From: Actinomycetota bacterium
GTDB taxonomy: Bacteria; Actinomycetota; Actinomycetes; S36-B12; UBA5976
Assembly (NCBI GenBank): GCA_017853815.1
Contig: JAFMIT010000074.1
Span: 1 to 8,200 of the forward strand
Reading direction: 5' to 3'
Length of the DNA stretch: 8,200 nt
The stretch's first letter is position 1. Every line of letters begins with the position of its first letter. A program made the translations under genes and the position numbers. Below, in pieces: positions 4,583 through 8,200 of the stretch. The notes under the pieces are model-generated. The model worked only from the letters and a program-made list of their open reading frames with translations, did no database searches and was not told the origin of the DNA.

Positions 4583-6247
4583 CTAGCCGCGACCTTGCCA
4601 GACGGGCTCTTCAGTCTCGCGAACAGTGCCATCAGATTCGACCAAGAGAAATCGATCAAAGCTTTCTGCGAACCAGCGGTCGTGCGTCACTGCGATAACC
4701 GTTCCATCAAAAGCATCAAGACCAGTCTGAAGTGCATCGGCACTCGCAAGGTCGAGATTGTCGGTTGGTTCGTCGAGCAGAAGCAGCGTGGCGCCACTGA
4801 GTTCAAGCAAAAGAATCTGGAACCGCGCCTGCTGGCCACCTGAGAGCGTGTCGAACTTCTGCTCCCCTGCATACGCGAGTTCGTAACGATCGAGAGCGCG
4901 CGCGGCAGGCTCTTGCGGCATGCCAGCCCGACGTTCGTCACCACGATGCAAAATCTCTAACAATGTTCTGCCGTTGAGATCAGGGCGAATGTGTGTTTGA
5001 GCAAACCAGCCCGGCACAACCCGCGCGCCCAGTTTTGCGACGCCGAAATGGTTCACAGGCTCAATCACAATGTCACTAACCGGTCGATGTTCTATGTCAG
5101 GGTCACTGCCACCGAGGGCGAGCAACCGCAGGAAGTGTGACTTGCCGGTGCCGTTGCCACCGAGAACCGCAAGGCGCTCGCCGTACCAAACCTCAAGATC
5201 GAATGGCTTGGTGAGACCCGATAGCTCGAGCTGTTCACAGATGACGGCGCGTTTGCCGGTGCGACCACCTTTAAGGCGCATGTTGATGTTCTGTTCGATT
5301 GGAACGGCTTGTGGAGGCCCAGCCAGCTCGAACTTCTCGAGGCGCGTGCAGGCGGCGCGATATCGAGACGACATGCCATCGTTGAAGGCAGCTTTGACTT
5401 TAAGTGATTGCACAAGGTCTTTGAGCTGCTGGTGCTTTTCATCCCAACGAAGTCGCATCTCTTCAAGCTTCGCAAAGCGCTCACGGCGCGCTTGATGGAA
5501 AGTGCGGAAACTGCCCGCGTGCACCCAGACAGTGTTGCCAGCAGGGCTCAGTTCGACACTAACGATGTGTGTCGCAGCAGCGGCGAGCAACTCTCGGTCG
5601 TGACTGATGAGCAGCACTGTCTTCTTCGACTCTCGAAGTTGCTGTTCAAGCCAACGCTTGCCAGGTACGTCGAGATAGTTGTCTGGCTCATCAAGCAACA
5701 GAATTTCGGCTGGACCGCGAAGCAGTGACTCAAGAACTAGTCGCTTTTGTTCGCCACCCGAGAGGGTCCCGACTGGACGAGCACGAACTCGTTCGAACTC
5801 CTTGCCCATGGCCGCCATAGTGCAGACATCCCATATGACTTCAAGGTCATACCCGCCGTATTCGCCCCAGTCCGAAATCGCCTGCGCGTACTTCATCATC
5901 ACTGCTTCGTCGTCGCTGTCCATCATGGCGAGTTCGTACTGATCGATGCGGTCGGCCACTTCACGAAGTTTCGCGGGAGCCACAGTGAGCAAAAGATCGC
6001 GCACGGTTCCTTCAGTCATATGACCGATGAACTGCGGCATGACCGCGACTCGGCCGCTGCACACAATGCTGCCTTCATGCGGTTGCCACTCACCGGACAC
6101 GAACTTCATGAGCGTCGACTTGCCAGCACCATTAGCGCCTACAAGGGCGGCGACTGCGCCATCGCCAACTCTGAACGAAACATCATCAAGCAACACACGG
6201 CCATCGGGCAGTGTGTAGTTGAGATGTTGAACATCGATGTGCGGCAC
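4583..6247 (-). CDS. ABC-F family ATPase, probably ribosome-associated
   Basis: Two ABC ATPase domains in one chain and no membrane segments define the ABC-F family, whose members act in translation or protect ribosomes from antibiotics. Read from GTG at 6247 it has 554 residues. Domain 1 has Walker A GANGAGKST (37-45), signature LSGGEQKRL (162-170), Walker B LLLDEPDN (183-190) and SHDRE (215-219). A charged linker (about 250-310), the P-site tRNA interaction motif position, contains KVKAAFNDGMSSRYRAA. Domain 2 has GGNGTGKS (363-370), LSGGQQARF (468-476), LLLLDEPTDN (488-497) and THDRW (521-525). Both catalytic Glu residues are present. It looks like a subfamily I associate with actinobacteria, whose specific job I do not know. 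Start choice: MPHIDVQHLNYTLPDG is the natural beginning, with GATAAT 7 nt upstream (leaderless). Longer reading frames run into the repeat array. It ends flush against the toxin gene. Confidence 0.93.
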   Translation of the reverse strand: MPHIDVQHLNYTLPDGRVLLDDVSFRVGDGAVAALVGANGAGKSTLMKFVSGEWQPHEGSIVCSGRVAVMPQFIGHMTEGTVRDLLLTVAPAKLREVADRIDQYELAMMDSDDEAVMMKYAQAISDWGEYGGYDLEVIWDVCTMAAMGKEFERVRARPVGTLSGGEQKRLVLESLLRGPAEILLLDEPDNYLDVPGKRWLEQQLRESKKTVLLISHDRELLAAAATHIVSVELSPAGNTVWVHAGSFRTFHQARRERFAKLEEMRLRWDEKHQQLKDLVQSLKVKAAFNDGMSSRYRAACTRLEKFELAGPPQAVPIEQNINMRLKGGRTGKRAVICEQLELSGLTKPFDLEVWYGERLAVLGGNGTGKSHFLRLLALGGSDPDIEHRPVSDIVIEPVNHFGVAKLGARVVPGWFAQTHIRPDLNGRTLLEILHRGDERRAGMPQEPAARALDRYELAYAGEQKFDTLSGGQQARFQILLLELSGATLLLLDEPTDNLDLASADALQTGLDAFDGTVIAVTHDRWFAESFDRFLLVESDGTVRETEEPVWQGRG

Positions 6248-6254
6248 GCTGCGA

Positions 6255-6260
6255 ATTATC
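6255..6260 (-). promoter_or_regulatory. Probable -10 element of the ABC-F gene (leaderless)
   Basis: The minus strand reads GATAAT, five of six matches to TATAAT, followed by 7 nt and the GTG start. This is the same geometry as glmS. No Shine-Dalgarno site is present. The -35 region falls inside the first units of the 22-bp repeat array and shows no good TTGACA match, so the repeat may supply an activator or repressor site. Confidence 0.5.
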
Positions 6261-6262
6261 GT

Positions 6263-6438
6263 TGTGGTACGTCGCAGCGTCGCATGTGGTACGTGGTTGC
6301 GTCGCATGTGGTACGTGGTTGCGTCGTTCTTGACGTTTTCAGGTACCAGTGGCGACGTTCTCACGTACCAGTTGCGACGTTCTCACGTACCAGTGGTGTT
6401 CTGGACTCGTACCAGTTGTGTTCTGGACTCGTACCACT
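6263..6438. repeat. Array of eight contiguous 22-bp units in two opposing orientations
   Basis: The 176 bp between the ABC-F start and truA divide exactly into eight 22-bp units. Three units (from 6263, 6285, 6307) read on the minus strand; five (from 6329, 6351, 6373, 6395, 6417) read on the plus strand, with no gap at the switch at 6328/6329. In a common orientation the left part is TGCGACG in the best-conserved units. The middle varies by group (CAAC or TTCT), and the right part is CACGTACCA. GTACCA is present in all eight. Units 4-6 and 7-8 form subfamilies; the last two have TGTTCTGGACT in place of the left and middle parts. The opposed halves can pair (TGGTACGTG with CACGTACCA, CGTCGC with GCGACG) into a long imperfect hairpin or cruciform. 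Twenty-two is not a multiple of three, so this is not a coding repeat. Function is unknown. Confidence 0.93.
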
Positions 6439-7303
6439 AGTCGATTTCGGAGATGTTGCGCTTTGCTCGAGTGAGGTCCTGCCGGGCCTGAAGCTGATCA
6501 TCCGGCGGGTAGACCACGCTTTCGAGAATCAGACCATGCGCTGGCATGACAGTGAACTCACCCGTGCGCGCACACGCATCGCGCATCCGCACAGGAAAGT
6601 CTGTGTCCCGGCGATGGTCACCGACCGGCACGAGCGCACCGACAAGCGAACGCACCATTGAGTGACAGAAAGCATCGGCTTCGAGCGTCGCCATGACACC
6701 GTAGGACGTTCGCTTCCACGAGAACTCCGTCAACGTGCGAATCGAAGTTCCGTAATCAGTCATTCGACAAAAAGTCGTGAAGTCATGCAGACCCAAAAGT
6801 TTCTCGGAAGCTTCGTTCATTGCATCAACATCAAGTCGCCGCCAGTTGCTGACCACATGATTGCGAGTGATGGGGTCTGCCACGCCATCCGCAATCGCGT
6901 AGGTATAACGCCGAGCGAGCGCAGAGAATCGCGCATCAAAACCAGCAGGTGCGTAGGAGACGCGATTGATGCGAATATCGGCAGGCAACAAACCGTTGAG
7001 GCTGTACTGCTGTCTGAAGAAGTCGATGTATGAATCTTCGGGAATATCGAAGTGCACGACTTGGCCGCGGGCATGCACCCCAGCATCTGTACGACCGGCG
7101 ACATACACCGAACCAGGTTGCCCCAGCCGCCACACAAGACCGATAGCTTTTTGAACCTCATCTTGAACCGTGCGCAGTCCGTTGGCCTGAATCGCCCAGC
7201 CAGCAAAGTTCGTGCCGTCATAGGCAAGGTCTAAACGCAGACGAACGAACCCCCGTCCCACTGGTGGGGACGAGGGCTCGTTCGGCGTTGATGCGAGAGG
7301 CAT
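6437..7303 (-). CDS. truA: tRNA pseudouridine(38-40) synthase
   Basis: TruA converts uridines 38-40 in the anticodon arm of many tRNAs to pseudouridine. The protein has 288 residues. A 20-residue Pro/Ser-rich N-terminal extension precedes the typical RLRLDLAYDGTNFAGWAIQ start (21-39). The catalytic Asp is Asp73 in AGRTDAGVHA (69-78). Further family blocks are RRYTYAI and the HDFTTFCR region, and FCHSMVRSLVG near the C-terminus. ATG at 7303 overlaps the rplQ TAA stop by one base (TAATG read on the minus strand), so translation is coupled. The stop codon lies in the last unit of the 22-bp array. A long imperfect hairpin covers the first codons. It is the third gene of the visible rpoA-rplQ-truA operon. 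Confidence 0.96.
   Translation of the reverse strand: MPLASTPNEPSSPPVGRGFVRLRLDLAYDGTNFAGWAIQANGLRTVQDEVQKAIGLVWRLGQPGSVYVAGRTDAGVHARGQVVHFDIPEDSYIDFFRQQYSLNGLLPADIRINRVSYAPAGFDARFSALARRYTYAIADGVADPITRNHVVSNWRRLDVDAMNEASEKLLGLHDFTTFCRMTDYGTSIRTLTEFSWKRTSYGVMATLEADAFCHSMVRSLVGALVPVGDHRRDTDFPVRMRDACARTGEFTVMPAHGLILESVVYPPDDQLQARQDLTRAKRNISEID
7246..7284 (-). promoter_or_regulatory. Imperfect hairpin over the 5' coding end of truA
   Basis: Arms CGAAC (7246-7250) and GTTCG (7280-7284) pair, with a 3-nt bulge leading to an inner stem. The inner stem joins CCC at 7251-7253 with GGG at 7274-7276, then CGTCCC (7254-7259) with GGGACG (7267-7272), across a single-base bulge. The loop is 7 nt. It starts about 20 nt after the truA ATG on the minus strand. 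No U-tract follows, so it is not an obvious terminator. It may reduce truA expression relative to rplQ. Confidence 0.4.
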
Positions 7304-7923
7304 TAAGCCTTCTCTGATTCCTCTGCGGCATCTGCGTCAGCTTCGACAGCCTCTGCATCTTCAGCTGCAATTTCTGCAACTTCTTCAGCGGTTTCTTCGA
7401 CGACTTCAGCAACAGCTTCTTCAGCTGCAACTTCTTCTTCGATAGCTGCTTCGACTGCGGCTTCTTCGACGACTGGAGCGGCAACTGGCTTCTCAGCCTT
7501 AGGTGCCTTTGCAGCCTTCTTAGCAGCAGCGGTTGCTTCTGCGACGACAGCTTCAGCCAGCGGCTCAACAAGTTCAATCATCGCCATTGGAGCGTTGTCG
7601 CCCTTGCGTGGATTGAGCTTGACGATGCGGGTGTAGCCACCGTTACGGTTTTCGTAGCGTGGGCCGATTTCGGTGAAGAGGACGTGGATGATGTCCTTGC
7701 CACTCTTGCCGAAAAGAACCTTGGCGACCTGGCGACGTGCATGGATGTCTCCACGCTTTGCAGCCGTGATCAGCTTCTCTGCGTATGGGCGAAGGCGCTT
7801 GGCCTTTGCTTCGGTCGTGGTGATGCGACCGTGTTCGAAGAGGCTCTTCGCGAGGTTAGCGAGGATCAAGCGCTCGTGCGCTGGACCGCCACCGAGGCGT
7901 GCGCCCTTAGTTGGGGTTGGCAT
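7303..7923 (-). CDS. rplQ: 50S ribosomal protein L17 with long acidic C-terminal tail
   Basis: L17 (bL17) is a bacterial large-subunit protein near the exit tunnel. The 206-residue protein has a normal core of about 120 residues: MPTPTKGARLGGGPAHERLI, then NLAKSLFEHGRITTTEAKAK (23-42), and GGYTRIVKLNPRKGDNAPMAMIELVE (from 95). A long low-complexity tail (about 125-206) follows. It is first Lys/Ala/Pro-rich, then strongly acidic and rich in Ala, Glu and Val. Tails of this type are common in actinobacterial L17; their function is not settled. ATG at 7923 has AAGGAG about 6 nt upstream, a strong Shine-Dalgarno site. It follows rpoA by 27 bp and overlaps truA by one base. Confidence 0.97.
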   Translation of the reverse strand: MPTPTKGARLGGGPAHERLILANLAKSLFEHGRITTTEAKAKRLRPYAEKLITAAKRGDIHARRQVAKVLFGKSGKDIIHVLFTEIGPRYENRNGGYTRIVKLNPRKGDNAPMAMIELVEPLAEAVVAEATAAAKKAAKAPKAEKPVAAPVVEEAAVEAAIEEEVAAEEAVAEVVEETAEEVAEIAAEDAEAVEADADAAEESEKA

Positions 7924-7950
7924 TGTTTCTCCTTATACAAGTCGCACTAA

Positions 7951-8200
7951 TTAGTACGACTCGTCCTCTACGAAGGACTGGTCTGCATCGGCGTCATCTG
8001 CCCATGCTTCTTCGGACATTGGACGGTTCCAACCCTCTGGGCTGTCCTTGAGAGACAGACCGAGCGAGTGCAACTTCGCCTTAACTTCGTCAATGGACTT
8101 GGCACCGAAGTTACGGATGTCCATCAGATCTGCTTCAGAGCGAGCGAGAAGTTCACCAACAGTGTGAACGCCTTCGCGCTTGAGGCAGTTGTAAGAACGA
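7951..8200 (-). CDS. rpoA: RNA polymerase alpha subunit, C-terminal domain (partial, cut by window edge)
   Basis: The final 82 codons and TAA stop are visible; the gene continues past the right edge. This part is the alpha C-terminal domain, which contacts UP-element DNA and activators. The visible sequence RSYNCLKREGVHTVGELLAR, followed by DLMDIRNFGAKSIDEVKAKL, contains the two helix-hairpin-helix elements and the DNA-contacting NFGAKS region. An acidic tail ending DQSFVEDESY follows, typical of actinobacteria. It is the first visible gene of the rpoA-rplQ-truA operon. Confidence 0.98.
   Translation of the reverse strand, partial: RSYNCLKREGVHTVGELLARSEADLMDIRNFGAKSIDEVKAKLHSLGLSLKDSPEGWNRPMSEEAWADDADADQSFVEDESY

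Noticed and set aside
6248..6364. N-terminal extension of the ABC-F protein by 39 residues (ATG at 6364)
   Set aside because: The added codons lie wholly or mostly in the 22-bp repeat array and do not resemble ABC-F sequence. The conserved beginning is at GTG 6247, with a -10 box just upstream.
6263..6438. CRISPR array
   Set aside because: Units are contiguous with no unique spacers, occur in both orientations, and there are no cas genes nearby.
5747..6661. A 304-codon plus-strand open frame antisense to the ABC-F gene, crossing the array into truA
   Set aside because: It lies opposite two clear genes and the repeat array, has no recognisable domain, and its openness follows from the codon bias of the opposite strand.
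7218..7577. Out-of-frame Lys/Leu/Ser-rich open frame within rplQ
   Set aside because: It is a shifted reading of the low-complexity DNA that encodes the acidic L17 tail.

Overview
The window looks like the chromosome of an actinomycetote. The gene order (rpoA, rplQ, truA ... rplM, rpsI, glmM ... glmS on one strand) is the usual actinobacterial one, L17 carries a long Ala/Glu-rich tail, and several genes seem to be transcribed without leaders. GlmM and the ABC-F protein read most like Micrococcales-type proteins from memory, so a Micrococcales-like lineage is my best but unproven guess. It is a core housekeeping region with a small accessory insertion.

Layout, left to right. On the minus strand is the 5' end of glmS (cut by the window edge), almost abutting a divergent plus-strand gene for a DUF389 membrane protein. 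This converges on glmM (minus). Next come rpsI and rplM (minus), with a strong terminator after rpsI and a good sigma70-type promoter and ~80-nt leader before rplM. A 235-bp gap then holds two DnaA-box-like sites inside an imperfect 21-bp repeat and a perfect tandem decamer. It leads into a plus-strand Phd/YefM antitoxin and PIN toxin pair. The toxin stop directly touches the stop of a minus-strand ABC-F ATPase gene. Upstream of that gene, reaching the truA stop, lies a 176-bp array of eight 22-bp units: three in one orientation, five in the other, with no gaps. truA, rplQ and the C-terminal end of rpoA follow as one operon.

How the genes fit together. rpoA-rplQ-truA and rplM-rpsI make transcription and translation machinery (RNA polymerase alpha, L17, tRNA pseudouridine synthase, L13, S9). 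glmM and glmS supply glucosamine phosphates for peptidoglycan. The ABC-F protein probably acts on the ribosome. The toxin-antitoxin pair plus the ABC-F gene sit where many actinobacteria have truA directly next to rplM, so I read this block as an accessory insertion. No stretch longer than 300 bp lacks a gene.

The most unexplained element is the bidirectional 22-bp repeat array at 6263-6438. The second is the DnaA-box/decamer repeat cluster between rplM and the antitoxin.
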